From Gracilibacillus orientalis (GTDB lineage Bacteria > Bacillota > Bacilli > Bacillales > Amphibacillaceae), in the NCBI RefSeq assembly GCF_900114645.1, contig NZ_FOTR01000001.1, forward strand, positions 248,001 to 312,000: a stretch of DNA of 64,000 bases, written 5' to 3'. Shown here piece after piece: positions 10,701 to 18,806 of the stretch. The position numbers and the translations under genes are program-made. The notes below the pieces were generated by a model. It saw only the letters and a program-made list of their open reading frames with translations, was not told the DNA's origin and did not search any database. How positions within the stretch are numbered: position 1 is the first letter of the stretch; every line of letters begins with the position of its first letter.

Positions 10701-11295
10701 AAGAAATAGCTTGATCAAACTTATTTTTATGGAAATTTTGATCTTGCCATGCTGCATAATCTGCAAATTGAATATCTAATTCATCAAGGTTACTCTTGCC
10801 TTCAGTAAGTAAAGAATTATAGGCCTTTGTCAGATCATCAATTAGTACTTTTACTGACCAACCATCTGCAATAATATGGTGCATAACTATAATTAATCGA
10901 TGATGGTTATTACTAAATTTGACTAAAGTAAAATGTATGAGAGGTTCATTTTCTAAATCGAATACCTTTATTGATTCTTGATGAACTAACTTGTCCCATT
11001 CTTTCTCTGCCGGTTTGTTCATTTCTACATTGACAAAGTTTATAGGAACCTTAAGTTCAGAACGAATAATTTGTTGAATGGATCCCTCAATAAAATTAAG
11101 ATTAGTTCTTAGAGACTCATGTTTCTTTATAATTGCCTGTACACTTTCTTCTAGAATCGTTACATCTAAATTACCATCAAATTCTAGTACTCCTGCTATA
11201 TTATATGCATTTGATTCTTGTTTCATTTGATGTATTAGCCATAATCCCATTTGTTCTCGAGATGCTGGCATTTTGTACTTTTCGCTCATCTTCAT
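1723..11295 (-). CDS. Three-module nonribosomal peptide synthetase (C-A-T)x3, no thioesterase
   Basis: About 3190 residues. Condensation, adenylation and carrier domains repeat three times. Approximate landmarks: C1 HHIIADGW (138), A1 YTSGSTGLPKG (610), T1 GGHSL (992), C2 HHIIFDGWS (1183), A2 FTSGSTGTPKG (1672), T2 GGYSL (2052), C3 HHIISDEWS (2238), A3 FTSGSTGQPKG (2718), T3 GGHSL (3105). The protein stops after T3, with no release domain. Manual reading of the specificity pocket gives D-L-T-K-I-G-E-V-G for A1, which matches the known Asn pattern. A2 (D-I-W-E-L-T-A-D-D) and A3 (D-I-W-E-I-T-A-D-D) differ at one position and probably load the same residue, which I cannot name. In C3 the Gly of HHxxxDG is Glu. 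The start chosen is ATG 11295, preceded by GGAAAGGGTG; an ORF start at 11328 has no ribosome-binding site. Product unknown. Confidence 0.95.
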   Translation of the reverse strand: MKMSEKYKMPASREQMGLWLIHQMKQESNAYNIAGVLEFDGNLDVTILEESVQAIIKKHESLRTNLNFIEGSIQQIIRSELKVPINFVNVEMNKPAEKEWDKLVHQESIKVFDLENEPLIHFTLVKFSNNHHRLIIVMHHIIADGWSVKVLIDDLTKAYNSLLTEGKSNLDELDIQFADYAAWQDQNFHKNKFDQAISYWKGKFNAPIERLDLPKDYKTDAINPDESGNLTSIIDRQLYNNIRIFCEKHQITPYMFLMSAFAFLINKFSRKSNIIIGTPVANRPFKELEGVIGNFVNTLPIVFNIDSNSSVSNYINEAKDEISLSFTNQNLPFSEIVKAIAPERTYEANPLTNIMFVMQNMPKSSLSLNDLKINASEINAKQAKFDMTMFISEENDILNINFEYKKNLWHVETVSSLIYAYTKILCEFIKNPENLLSDINIFDSNFHTNHSIGKEQNNIEYPMESIIKRFEQNVIQNPSKPCIEDGEITLDYLTVSNKVNQSTIHLLNKGVKEGDFVGIYMSRSSEFIIQFLSVIKAGACAILLDKSLPKQRVESMLKRDNVSYLITEEILDFDFKGKIIITSGIKEMEYDESLIPKENINNPLYMIYTSGSTGLPKGVIVNQRQFLNYLNFAENTYIIPFEGEYALLHSSISFDLTLTSVFLPLFSNLTILIKKDDEINELNRVICSKNKFRFIKLTPSHLDIINQDLNSWYNHVSCLIVGGEQLYNHHIQKIENQDMVIFNEYGPTESTVGCSIEEIRYPFNKKNITIGREIPNVSLYILDENLNVLPPGFPGELYIGGDSVSNGYHQNPKTTSQLFIPDHLSDIPSKRLYRSGDICRLNYDGKIEYIGRKDEQVKIRGYRIETGEVENTVKIQFKEVKRVAVIASKDHNQLLCYYTSDSELSSEKIYKKLLNVLPKYMIPNLFIKLDSIPLTSNGKLDKKKLPYPDFNQEILEDDSYPKTETEKKLLNIFCDVLNINKINVEKSFFHYGGHSLMVMSVISRIKESFSIDLSLKAFLKSPTIRDIAETIDSLEPTANSKLISKISDNPAVASFGQDQILLINEINPESHGYNIPGGFEFIGDINLLAMKRAWEQVILRHEILRTQFIKEDNSAYQLISDDIELPFTYIDLSQDENPLKGWEEICKTETHRIFNLETAPLFHISLVKLNKNKHRLLFVIHHIIFDGWSVHLLIKDFLEYYQQYDEKSYKNSLAPLDIQYRDYAAWQKKQESSELFNNQIKYWVNKFKKASKTLELPTDYPRGFSRDRKGLHHITALHQDTVTKLKDYAFKSESSMFSLLISCFGLMLQRYSGNEKIIVGTPVANRNASTLEDLIGYFVNTISISLDGSNNPTFNEYLEKNKQDISESMSNQEVPFEKVVQAINPERNINNSSLFQVMFVLQNTPTKEVELPNILVKSLDIESYSTKFDLMVIVEEQANGNLIANFEYDTNLFKTETIVSMSEVFEQIINSCISEPHNQLNTISVIPEKQKSYLLQESFTRLDSIPLDQTFSQLFYKKTNIHADKMAVEDDERILTYTDLWNESAKVSKYLLDNDLKQGDILPIIMDRSSRFLSSIIGTFNIRGAYVPIDPYYPISRINNILSQIKCKVVLSERKFSDIFKQVDSDIKVIYYEDLPTPDGLFDLEILQFIKEGKPRDLSYIIFTSGSTGTPKGAMVEQKGMINHLYSKIEDLELKDDKIIQNASQSFDISVWQNLVSLLTGGSVYITNQEVSTNPIKLFQYQADKEIDILEVVPSFLRVALDMDISINTNALKYLLVTGEVLPVNLANRFYRKFPDVKLVNAYGPTECSDDVTHYFVPVNQSENLISVPIGKKIINTNIYILDKHLNLVPDGVPGELYISGEGVGRGYYNNPKQTAISFIPNSYSDGLASRLYKTGDLCRHIGNGVYQFINRKDRQVKVRGFRIELGEVEQAIMQMEEINDCVVWTYEQESHTRLVAYYLSKNEVDIDYFKAILSDKIPGYMVPSNFIKIDKIPLSLNGKIDYKLLPYPKTTIHTADKYVAPTTPLEIEISKIISEVLNIDNISTTSNFFEIGGYSLTATQVINKINQCKNLSVPIRIIFEKPTIKDLAKSIKNEYSTSSQVKISKVNRNVRIPASYGQQQLLLINKIMPDDYSYNVSGAMEFIGNINIEAFQSAISQIITRHEVLRTVFYEEEGEFYQKVLNSVPTPLEIVENKSWSDIVLEEGRRRFNFDKGPLFKLTLLEVADNHYKLMVVMHHIISDEWSIKILMEEVSYYYKSFKTQDALPKLEFQFADYANWHKRLLGSGVLNNQLTYWKEKLEDFNETLEIPSDFPRKLDWSNIGKNISYKMTEISKDTIKEICKENSVTPYVFLLSAFGVLLQKYSGMKAVTVGSPVLGRKNAAIEELIGYFVNTVVMKLDGRDNPSFKEFLRRVKEDTVDSLNNQDVPFEKVVEALHPVRNMEQNPLFQVMFVLNNMNMKEIDLPDVEVRTLPIHNNTAKFDLMFVLEERDDGYVVNIEFDSSLYKESTINNLFNSYKKVIEDITYDQNLLLSEIDVLDRNSYAKVVTNWNQTEDKFPTDKTYSQLLKNAAIKHSEKICASDHEKSLTYSEVWNRSCIVAAELIANNINVGSHVSLYLERSTNFLVSMIGVFHSRAAYVPIDPNYLKARASQILDQSKSDIIIAEKSLAKDVEKISNGIPILYIEDLLETKCIDTSLVEQRIHLGKESDLSYVIFTSGSTGQPKGVMIEQKGMINHLFAKIRDLNIEKDTIIQNSSQSFDISVWQNLICLLTGGNVHIVNQDVAMNPLTLFSEANKVNATILEVVPSLLRAVLDLNESVLISNLRFLIVTGEALPNDICEKWYKNFPHIPIINAYGPTECSDDVTHYFVPTRIDQEPIPLPIGFRLSNIKIYILDDFLRPVPIGVKGELFIGGISVGRGYIDNPRETAKSFIPDPFSSEKGGRLYKSGDLCRYLPDGSIQFLGRLDHQVKIRGFRIEISEIEFAIRKHKNISDCVVVPNNHNNQDRLVCYYVSEEKMENIQFKDYLMKLLPSYMVPSFFIRMDKLPLTPNGKINRAALPKPNDSIDNLNQDLEYVAPKTDIEKQVSTIMGKLLEVSKVGLNNNFFDIGGHSLLVNKLIIEIEREFSYTLGFRDFFENPTVESVARFIMKDIEAKDNLIAAIELLDENEAIELLNRMEKGESAESILKRLKL

Positions 11296-11415
11296 ATGTT
11301 TACACACCCTTTCCATAAAACAAATCATGTAAAAAAAACACTACTATTTCCCTTTCCTTACTTGTCTATAAGAACTTAGTTTTTTTCATAAAGTAAAAAT
11401 GTACAATATAAAAAC

Positions 11416-11438
11416 CACACCTACAAATTGTAGGTGTG
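11416..11438 (-). terminator. Intrinsic terminator between the two NRPS genes
   Basis: A perfect 10-bp stem (CACACCTACA / TGTAGGTGTG) with a 3-base loop is followed on the minus strand by GTTTTTAT, a typical rho-independent terminator. It is also flanked by a run usable in the opposite direction. It lies in the 174-base gap between NRPS-B (stop 11470) and NRPS-A (start 11295). Transcription from the mbtH-side promoter would have to cross it to reach NRPS-A, hydrolase and sfp, unless antiterminated or restarted. Confidence 0.85.
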
Positions 11439-11469
11439 ATTTTTATTTCTAATAGGAGCTCACTCTCTA

Positions 11470-14400
11470 TTAATTAGTCAAAGTAGTTAAGCACTTGTTA
11501 AGGGATTGAGAAAACTGCTCAAATACTTGGCGTATAGTATTTTCTGATAATTTATTTTCATACCAAGACATTATTATTTGAGTATTACCATCTAACCAAA
11601 TATCTACACGAAGCGGGAATTCAGTCTGAGCTATGCTTAAATTCATGTCCGCAAATGGATTGGAACTTATGAAATTATTATCATTCATAAGGTTAACACC
11701 TACTGGGTAATTATCAAATACGAGTATCGTATCATACAAGTCCTCTTTATTCTCTCTACCTATCATTCGTTTTATCTGATCTAAACCTACCTGTTCTCTT
11801 CCATCTGATTCTGTTAAATCATTACGTAGGCTATAAAATATCTCCTCTGTAGTTCTCTCTAGAGATAAGTCCATATAAATAGGTAATGTGTTAATAAACT
11901 GCCCTGGTACGTTTTCTAGATCAGCTAGCCCAAGGGACCTTCCTGACATTGTTACACCAAACATCACTTTATCTTCTTTATAGATGTCTTGCATTGTTTT
12001 TCCCCATGCAAATGAAATTAGTTCTGTTTTCGTTATACCTTCTTTACGAGAGAGTTCGGTTAGTTTTTCATTTATAGATTTATCCAACTGAAAAGATTCT
12101 TGTTTAAAACTTACTTTAGATGATACTTTTAATGACTTTTCCTCATTAAAAGTGTTCTTTCCAACAGTAGTTTTAATTTTCTCTTCCCAGTAATTTATTT
12201 TCTTATCTTTATCTAAATCGTTAATAATTTGGCAGCAATCTGAGAAACTTAAATCTTGGCATTTAACAGACAGTGGGCTACCTTCGCTAAAACTTTGATA
12301 TGCTCTAAAAAGTTCACGTCTGATTATATTCATAGACCATCCATCTAACAAAGCATAACAATTAAAGTGTAAAAATAATGTAAGTTCTTCGCTGATTTCT
12401 ATTAGGAAAATTCTCCAAATCGGTGCTTTACTTAGATCCATCTTTGAATGCCTGATCTCTTGAGACAATTTATTTATTTCTAATCTAATTCTGTGCTCAG
12501 AGTAATTACTCCAATCTAACTCAGATAGGGGCAGTTCTATTTCAGAGCGGAAGGATATTTTTATATTATTTTTATTCTTAGTGTTGAAATATGCTCTTAA
12601 AATTTCATATTTATCTATGAGATATGCATATGATTTAATAAAAGCTTCTTTGTTAAAATATCCTGGAATAAAGAACCCCGATTGGATATTATATAACCCA
12701 TTTAAAGGTTGCTCTTCCAATTGTTTAATTATGTGATTTTGCATTGGTAGTACAGGATATTCAATATCAGTTAGTGGCTCATTAAAGGTAGCTAGACTAT
12801 TCAAAATATCTGCTACTAATTTTTCATTTTTATCTTCATCTAAAACATAGAAACTTAATGTTGATGAAAGATCATCAGCATTTAATATTACAAATAGTTC
12901 AGGCTTCTCTTCTTTATTTAATTGTTCAAACTGCCCACGGCACCCTATTTTTAATGTTTTGTCGTTTTTATTACTTGTTCTATCTAAAAAAGATATATTC
13001 CAAGGTAGATTAGTATCATTAAAGAATTTACTTATCTTATTAACAGGTAGCTTTGTTTCTTGTTCAAATTTTATTCCCCGCTTAAAGTAACTAAATGTCT
13101 CCTTCTCATCGGGAGATTTTATATAACTTGCCCAATTAGCAAAGACCCTTTCGCTATTCTCTAGTACAAGAGTGTTACTTATATAACCTTCTATCAATTT
13201 CTTCATAGTAAACATAGAAGTTCGATCGGCTACCATTTGCGATATAGTTATATATAGCTTACTTTCTTCATTGTTGTTCTTAGAGCCGACATATAATGCA
13301 TGTACTGGAAATGGCTTATTTAAATTCATTAAGTCTTTTATATGTTGGAATTGTTCTTTTTCTGGTAAGGAAGCTTGTTCAGAAAAAACCAACTCTGCAG
13401 AGGTCTCATGATAGTACTGCGCAAAAAAGTTATCTTTCCTTATTATAAATAACTTAAATACATCCACTTTTGAAATGATTTCATTTAATATCTTCTTCAT
13501 TTTATCTTGACTCATAGAAGATGCTAATGGAACCTCAATAGTGTTTGTTGAATTCCATTGATTGGTTGCTAGTAAATATAATTGTTCTCCCGTAAATGAT
13601 ACGGAATTCACATTACTATTATCTACAATTACCTTAGCTAATTCATTAATTGTGGGATACTTAATAATATCTTTTAATTCTATTACAAATCTTGATCTCC
13701 TAAGTTCATTAACAACTTGAATGGCCTTGATAGAATCTCCACCCAATTCAAAGAAGCTTTTATTAACTTCTGCAACGTTACAATCCAATACTTCAGACCA
13801 TACATCACAAAGTAAAAACTCATTTTTTGTTTTTGGTGGAATGCTTAGTTCTTTATTCTCTTCCTTATTCACTACTAATGTAGGTAGACCTTTTCTATTA
13901 ACTTTGCCATTTGGAGATAATGGCATTTGTTCTAGCTCAACAAAGTACATTGGCACCATATAATATGGTAACTTATCTGCTAAATATCTTCTTAATTCAT
14001 TATTATTAATATCAGATTCTGAGGATTTCGTGTAATATGCTACAAGCTTTTGTTTTCCGTTTGGTTCTTTATAGACAGAAACGACTGCTGCATCTATCCC
14101 TGAAAATTGCTTTATTAAAGATTCAATCTCACCAGATTCGATTCTATATCCATCAATCTTAATTTGAAAATCCATTCTGCCTAATAATTCAAGAGTACCG
14201 TCTGAATTAAAACGAGCTAAATCACCTGTTCTATACATGCGAGCTCCAGGAATCCAATAAGGATCTGGAATAAATTTATCTGCCGTTAAAGCGGGTTGGT
14301 TTAAATACCCATATCCAACTCCTATTCCTCCGAGGCAAAGTTCTCCTGAAACTCCAACTGGTACAGGAAATCCATAATCGTCTATAATATATGCTCTTTG

Positions 14401-16863
14401 ATTTGCCATTGGTTTTCCATAAGGAATACTATTCCAATGACTTTCTGTTTTCTCTACTTCGTAAATAGTGGAATCCATAGAAACTTCAGTAGCTCCGCCT
14501 AAACTAATATATTGCATCTCCTTATTAAATTTACTTAATCTTTCTTGTAAATCTAATGGAATCCAATCTCCGCCTAGTAGGATTAATCTCATATTTAAAT
14601 GGATATTATCGCCACTTGATTCTAATTTTTCTATTAACAGTTTAAGTAACGCTGGGGCAGAATGCCATATAGAAATATTATATTTCTCGATGAGGTCAAG
14701 CCAAATTTCTGGATTTCTTTCCTCACTCTTACTTGGGAGTACGATTGCAGAACCAGCAGCTAGGACTCCAAATATATCAAATGCTGTCATATCAAAGCTA
14801 AGAGCAGAAATGGAAAGGAGTTTATCATTTTCGCCAATATTAAATTGATTAATAAAATCGAAAAAATTATTAATTCTTCCTCTATGATTTAAAATAACTC
14901 CTTTTGGTTTACCTGAAGTACCTGATGTATATATCACATAAAATAAATCATCTGGAGAAACATCTATAACTGGATTTTCAGTAGATAATTCCCAGGCAAA
15001 CTCATCTATATTTAATATTTGAGCATTTGTATTCTTAAATTTCTCTAAATACTCCGTAGAGGTAATGACAACTGGCACTTGAGAATCATTGATCATATAA
15101 TCTATCCTGTCATCTGGCAAAATAGGATCAATGGGTAGGTAAGCAGATCCAGATTTTACTATACCTAGTAAAGAACTAACCAAATTAACGGATCGATTTA
15201 AACAGACTCCTATTGGTTTTCTAGATAAATGCATATCTATTAACCACCAAGCAATTTGATTTGCTTTTTTCAAAAGCTCTGCACGAGAAACTTTTCCGTT
15301 ACTAAGTAAAATCGCATCAGCGTTTGGATCTTTCTTTACCCATTTCTCTATAAATTTATGAATTGGCCATTCTGACTTAGAAAAGTCAACTTCTGTTGTA
15401 TTCCAAAGAGTAGTAATTTTTGTTCTTTCTTCTTGCTCAAGGATATCAATATTACTTACTTTCTTATTTAGTAAGTTTTCTTCTGTAATGACATTTAAAT
15501 AACAGTTAAGGAAATTCTTAATTGTTTCTTTTTTAAATAGCTCAGTATCATATTCAAAAGAAATAATTAACTCATCCTGCGATTCAACAATAGAGATGTC
15601 TAAATCAAATTTGGAGGTTCCATTGTGGAATTCAAGAGGTGTTATCTCACCATCTCCAAATTGTAATGCTTCAAAATTAGAAACTTGATAAACTAACATA
15701 ACTTGAAAGAGCGGATTCAGACTAAGATTTCTTTTAAGTCCTTTCATCTCTACTATTTTTTCAAAAGGTACATTTTGATGAGTAAATGCATCAAGAACTG
15801 TCTCACTACTTCTTTGTACTAACTCACTAAAAGAATCATTCTCTTTAATTGGAGTTTTTAACACTACCGTATTTGCAAAATATCCAGCAATCTCATCAAA
15901 AACACTAAGTTTTCTATTTCCAACTTGAGTGCCAATAATAATTTCACTATTGCCAGTCAATTTATGAAGCAACAAATTCAAACAAGTATATAAAACCGCA
16001 AATTTTGTAGTTTTAAAATCACGAGCAATGTTATTAATACCTTTAAGACTTTCTGATGGAATAGTCTTTAAAACCCTATCTCCTATACGATTACTCTCGT
16101 TCTTTCTAGCGTAATCTTTAGGTAAATCGATAGGGTCTATCTCACCTTCCAATTGTTGTCTCCAATAGTTGAGTGAATTTTTATATTCTTCAGAAGCAAA
16201 ATAATCTGTCTCCCAAATAGCGAAATCAATATAGTTATATTCATCAGCAGTTTCCAGAGTGTACTCATTAGATTTCATTTCGTAAAGGTTTTTCAAATCA
16301 TTAATTAGTATTTCAGTCGTTCTTCCGTCAATCATAATATGATGCGAAATAAAAAGAAAAACATGTTTATCCTCACCACTCTTCAGAAGAAAAAAACGAA
16401 CTGGTGGCTTCTCTAGTTCTAGAGGCTTATGAGTCTCTTCAAGTATAAAATTAATTATCCTATTATCAACGTCATGCATATTTGTATCTTTGTTAAAATC
16501 CACATACTTGTAGTCAATTTCAGTTGACTTATTAATTCTTTGAATTAGTTTTGAGTCTTGTGTTTCGTGATAAGAAGTACGTAGTATTTTATGTTTGTTA
16601 ATCAGCAAATGTAAGCATGCTTCAAATCTTTGCGGATCAATCTTAGCATTAATTTCTATCGCAGTAGGAACATTATAAAAACCACTATTAGGATTAAGCT
16701 TTTGCATATAATATAATCTTTGCTGTGTTGAGGATAAAATTCCTTCACTTAAATTTTGGGGTTGGATATCATTAGAAACATTGTTATTTCTAGCTGATAG
16801 TTTCTTCAACAATGCCTCCTTTGCACTTGATAACCCCTTATTAGATACAATACTATTAGACAT
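11470..16863 (-). CDS. One-module nonribosomal peptide synthetase C-A-T with tandem degenerate C-like C-terminus
   Basis: 1797 residues, preceded by GGGAGGGA. An N-terminal condensation domain (HHIMIDGR near 173) suggests an acylated or otherwise supplied starter. The adenylation domain has YTSGTSGKPKG near 645 and the SLGGATE variant of the A5 motif. A carrier domain GGDSIKA lies near 1040. Manual pocket reading gives D-M-F-H-L-G-L-M-D, closest in feel to Ser-type codes but not assignable. After T come about 270 residues resembling the N-lobe of a C domain in which HHxxxDG reads SQMVADR, then a fuller C domain whose motif reads NCYALLDGWS. Both lack the catalytic second His. They may be structural, docking or epimerisation-like domains. 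It probably acts before the three-module NRPS. Confidence 0.94.
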   Translation of the reverse strand: MSNSIVSNKGLSSAKEALLKKLSARNNNVSNDIQPQNLSEGILSSTQQRLYYMQKLNPNSGFYNVPTAIEINAKIDPQRFEACLHLLINKHKILRTSYHETQDSKLIQRINKSTEIDYKYVDFNKDTNMHDVDNRIINFILEETHKPLELEKPPVRFFLLKSGEDKHVFLFISHHIMIDGRTTEILINDLKNLYEMKSNEYTLETADEYNYIDFAIWETDYFASEEYKNSLNYWRQQLEGEIDPIDLPKDYARKNESNRIGDRVLKTIPSESLKGINNIARDFKTTKFAVLYTCLNLLLHKLTGNSEIIIGTQVGNRKLSVFDEIAGYFANTVVLKTPIKENDSFSELVQRSSETVLDAFTHQNVPFEKIVEMKGLKRNLSLNPLFQVMLVYQVSNFEALQFGDGEITPLEFHNGTSKFDLDISIVESQDELIISFEYDTELFKKETIKNFLNCYLNVITEENLLNKKVSNIDILEQEERTKITTLWNTTEVDFSKSEWPIHKFIEKWVKKDPNADAILLSNGKVSRAELLKKANQIAWWLIDMHLSRKPIGVCLNRSVNLVSSLLGIVKSGSAYLPIDPILPDDRIDYMINDSQVPVVITSTEYLEKFKNTNAQILNIDEFAWELSTENPVIDVSPDDLFYVIYTSGTSGKPKGVILNHRGRINNFFDFINQFNIGENDKLLSISALSFDMTAFDIFGVLAAGSAIVLPSKSEERNPEIWLDLIEKYNISIWHSAPALLKLLIEKLESSGDNIHLNMRLILLGGDWIPLDLQERLSKFNKEMQYISLGGATEVSMDSTIYEVEKTESHWNSIPYGKPMANQRAYIIDDYGFPVPVGVSGELCLGGIGVGYGYLNQPALTADKFIPDPYWIPGARMYRTGDLARFNSDGTLELLGRMDFQIKIDGYRIESGEIESLIKQFSGIDAAVVSVYKEPNGKQKLVAYYTKSSESDINNNELRRYLADKLPYYMVPMYFVELEQMPLSPNGKVNRKGLPTLVVNKEENKELSIPPKTKNEFLLCDVWSEVLDCNVAEVNKSFFELGGDSIKAIQVVNELRRSRFVIELKDIIKYPTINELAKVIVDNSNVNSVSFTGEQLYLLATNQWNSTNTIEVPLASSMSQDKMKKILNEIISKVDVFKLFIIRKDNFFAQYYHETSAELVFSEQASLPEKEQFQHIKDLMNLNKPFPVHALYVGSKNNNEESKLYITISQMVADRTSMFTMKKLIEGYISNTLVLENSERVFANWASYIKSPDEKETFSYFKRGIKFEQETKLPVNKISKFFNDTNLPWNISFLDRTSNKNDKTLKIGCRGQFEQLNKEEKPELFVILNADDLSSTLSFYVLDEDKNEKLVADILNSLATFNEPLTDIEYPVLPMQNHIIKQLEEQPLNGLYNIQSGFFIPGYFNKEAFIKSYAYLIDKYEILRAYFNTKNKNNIKISFRSEIELPLSELDWSNYSEHRIRLEINKLSQEIRHSKMDLSKAPIWRIFLIEISEELTLFLHFNCYALLDGWSMNIIRRELFRAYQSFSEGSPLSVKCQDLSFSDCCQIINDLDKDKKINYWEEKIKTTVGKNTFNEEKSLKVSSKVSFKQESFQLDKSINEKLTELSRKEGITKTELISFAWGKTMQDIYKEDKVMFGVTMSGRSLGLADLENVPGQFINTLPIYMDLSLERTTEEIFYSLRNDLTESDGREQVGLDQIKRMIGRENKEDLYDTILVFDNYPVGVNLMNDNNFISSNPFADMNLSIAQTEFPLRVDIWLDGNTQIIMSWYENKLSENTIRQVFEQFSQSLNKCLTTLTN

Positions 16864-16876
16864 AAAAATCCCTCCC

Positions 16877-18208
16877 TTAGTACCCTGGTATAGGATGTTG
16901 AGCAGTCAATTCTCTTACTTCTTTTTTAATGGATTGAACAAAACTCTCTGAAATAGAGAACTCTTTTTCTGAAACCGGAATAATTTCATTGATTACTCTA
17001 TCAAAAATATCAATAATTTTTTCAATGTTATGTTCAGTAAATTGTCTATATGAAATAGTATTAGTTCCTAATCTTATTCCCCTTGATACAAATGCTGCTG
17101 TAGTATCACCTGGCACTCTATTTTTATTAACTATAATGTCACACCTTTCAAGAGCTTTTTCAGTTACATATCCTGACATCTTTTTATTAATTAAATCGAT
17201 TAAAACAATATGTGTATCGGTACCATCAGATACAACTTTATATCCTTTTTTCTTCAAACCATCAGCTAGAGTTCTTGCATTTCTTTGAATATTTGTAGCT
17301 AAATTTTTGAATTCTTCTGTACTATTAAACTTTAAAGAATGTGCCAATGCTGAAATTCTATTCATGACTGGAGCACCTTGGAAGTGAGGAAAAATTGCCC
17401 TTTGTATTAACCTTTCTAATGACATGTCGCCGTTTGGTGATTTAGCAGCCTCTGTCAACTTACCTCCTAAAATAAGTGCCCCACGTGGTCCATATAATTG
17501 TTTATGAGTACAAGTAGTTGTGAAATGTGCCAAATCAATTGGACTTGGATGTTTTCCAGCAATAATAAGACCTGCAATATGTGAAATATCCGCCAATAAA
17601 TATGCTCCTACTTCCATCGCAATCTCATTAAATTTCTCAAAATTAACTTGACGCGCATAAGCGGTAGTTCCACAAATAATTAATTTCGGTTTATGTTTTC
17701 TCGCTAAGGAAAAAACTTCTTCATAGTCAATTATTCCATCTGCATTAGTATGATAAGAAATGGAGTTATAGCCCTTTCCTGAAAATGAAGCTGGAGCTCC
17801 ATGAGTAAGATGGCCACCACTGCTTAAATCCATACCTAACAATGTATCTCCAGGCTGCAGAATAGCACTAATTAGGCTAAGATTAGCAGTTGATGCAGCA
17901 TGTGCTTGAACATTTGCAAAAGTTGCATTGAATACAGATTTTGCTCTTTCAATAGCAATTCTTTCAATTTTATCGACGTTGATACATCCAGCATGATATC
18001 TCGCTCCTGGATAGCCTTCGGCAGTTGTGTTAATAGCTGCTGTACATTGACTAAACAACACATTAGGATTAGCGACACTGGATGATGCTACTAGTACAAG
18101 TTGTTCTTTTTGTCTATTTTGTTCATTAAGAAGAGCACTAGCAAGTTCAGGATCATAATCCTCCATTAACTTTAAACCAGATTTTAAAACCGTTGACATA
18201 TTTTCCAT
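16877..18208 (-). CDS. SHMT-like PLP enzyme of the NRPS cluster (catalytic Glu replaced)
   Basis: 443 residues from ATG 18208, which follows AAAGAGAGTG; the frame is open to an earlier ATG at 18259 without a good site. The fold-type I PLP core of serine hydroxymethyltransferase is intact: GGHLTHG with His133, ADISHIAG with Asp207/His210, THKQLYGPRGA with PLP Lys236, and GIRLGT. The folate-chemistry signature LIASEN reads LVASSS, so the catalytic Glu is Ser43, and the YY pair is Tyr71-His72. Loss of that Glu in true SHMT abolishes THF-dependent transfer but leaves aldol chemistry. A specialised aldolase or transaldolase making a beta-hydroxy amino acid for the NRPS is inferred. The gene ends 13 bases before NRPS-B. 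Confidence 0.88.
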   Translation of the reverse strand: MENMSTVLKSGLKLMEDYDPELASALLNEQNRQKEQLVLVASSSVANPNVLFSQCTAAINTTAEGYPGARYHAGCINVDKIERIAIERAKSVFNATFANVQAHAASTANLSLISAILQPGDTLLGMDLSSGGHLTHGAPASFSGKGYNSISYHTNADGIIDYEEVFSLARKHKPKLIICGTTAYARQVNFEKFNEIAMEVGAYLLADISHIAGLIIAGKHPSPIDLAHFTTTCTHKQLYGPRGALILGGKLTEAAKSPNGDMSLERLIQRAIFPHFQGAPVMNRISALAHSLKFNSTEEFKNLATNIQRNARTLADGLKKKGYKVVSDGTDTHIVLIDLINKKMSGYVTEKALERCDIIVNKNRVPGDTTAAFVSRGIRLGTNTISYRQFTEHNIEKIIDIFDRVINEIIPVSEKEFSISESFVQSIKKEVRELTAQHPIPGY

Positions 18209-18775
18209 TGAAATCACTCTCTTTAAATTATTTAGTATTAACAAAATGCATAACATCATATACTTACATTACTTTATATAGCATGACGAATTATAATATT
18301 AAGTACACACCTGAAATTTTCCTAAATAGCCTTTAACGACATAGTATAAATTGTAGATAACCATATAAACACTACACAGAGAACGGGTATGAATTATAGT
18401 CATCTTTTCACATTGGAAAGAGCACAAAAGACGCTAGAGCGAACCGCTAGCTCCATGGAACATGCTATCAAAACGCTTATTAAGCAAGATACCAAAATAC
18501 TGACAGCAACGTGTATTTTATGAACCCTTATTCTTCTTGTCAACGTTGTAGCAACGAGAATGAGAATGACATTTTTAAAAAATCTTTCCTTAGAAAACGG
18601 ATTCAGGAAATGGTGAGTTAGAAGAAGCTCAATCATTTAATTAACAATAGACCAAAAAATGTTTAAATTGAAAAACTACACACGAAGCGTTTTAGGAAAA
18701 ACTAGTGATAATTTTTTTAAAAAACTAACCTTTATTAATAGCTAAAGAAATAATCACAGTTTTAATCTGCACCGC
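18209..18775. other. Intergenic stretch between SHMT-like gene and IS3 copy
   Basis: 567 bases with no convincing gene. On the minus strand a TATAAT-like -10 occurs around 18290-18296, which could give the SHMT/NRPS genes their own promoter, but no good -35 is paired with it. On the plus strand an ATG at 18389 opens 44 codons, then after one stop a further 30 codons in the same frame end at 18616. The two parts read like a decayed protein that I cannot identify. Confidence 0.4.
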
Positions 18776-18806
18776 CCCCTGTAAGTAGACAACTAAAAAA
18801 AGTAAT

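Noticed and set aside
18400-18636. A 78-codon minus-strand frame with a hydrophobic stretch between the SHMT-like gene and IS3
   Set aside because: No ribosome site or family features; the opposite strand carries an equally open broken frame (18389-18616), so neither is convincing.
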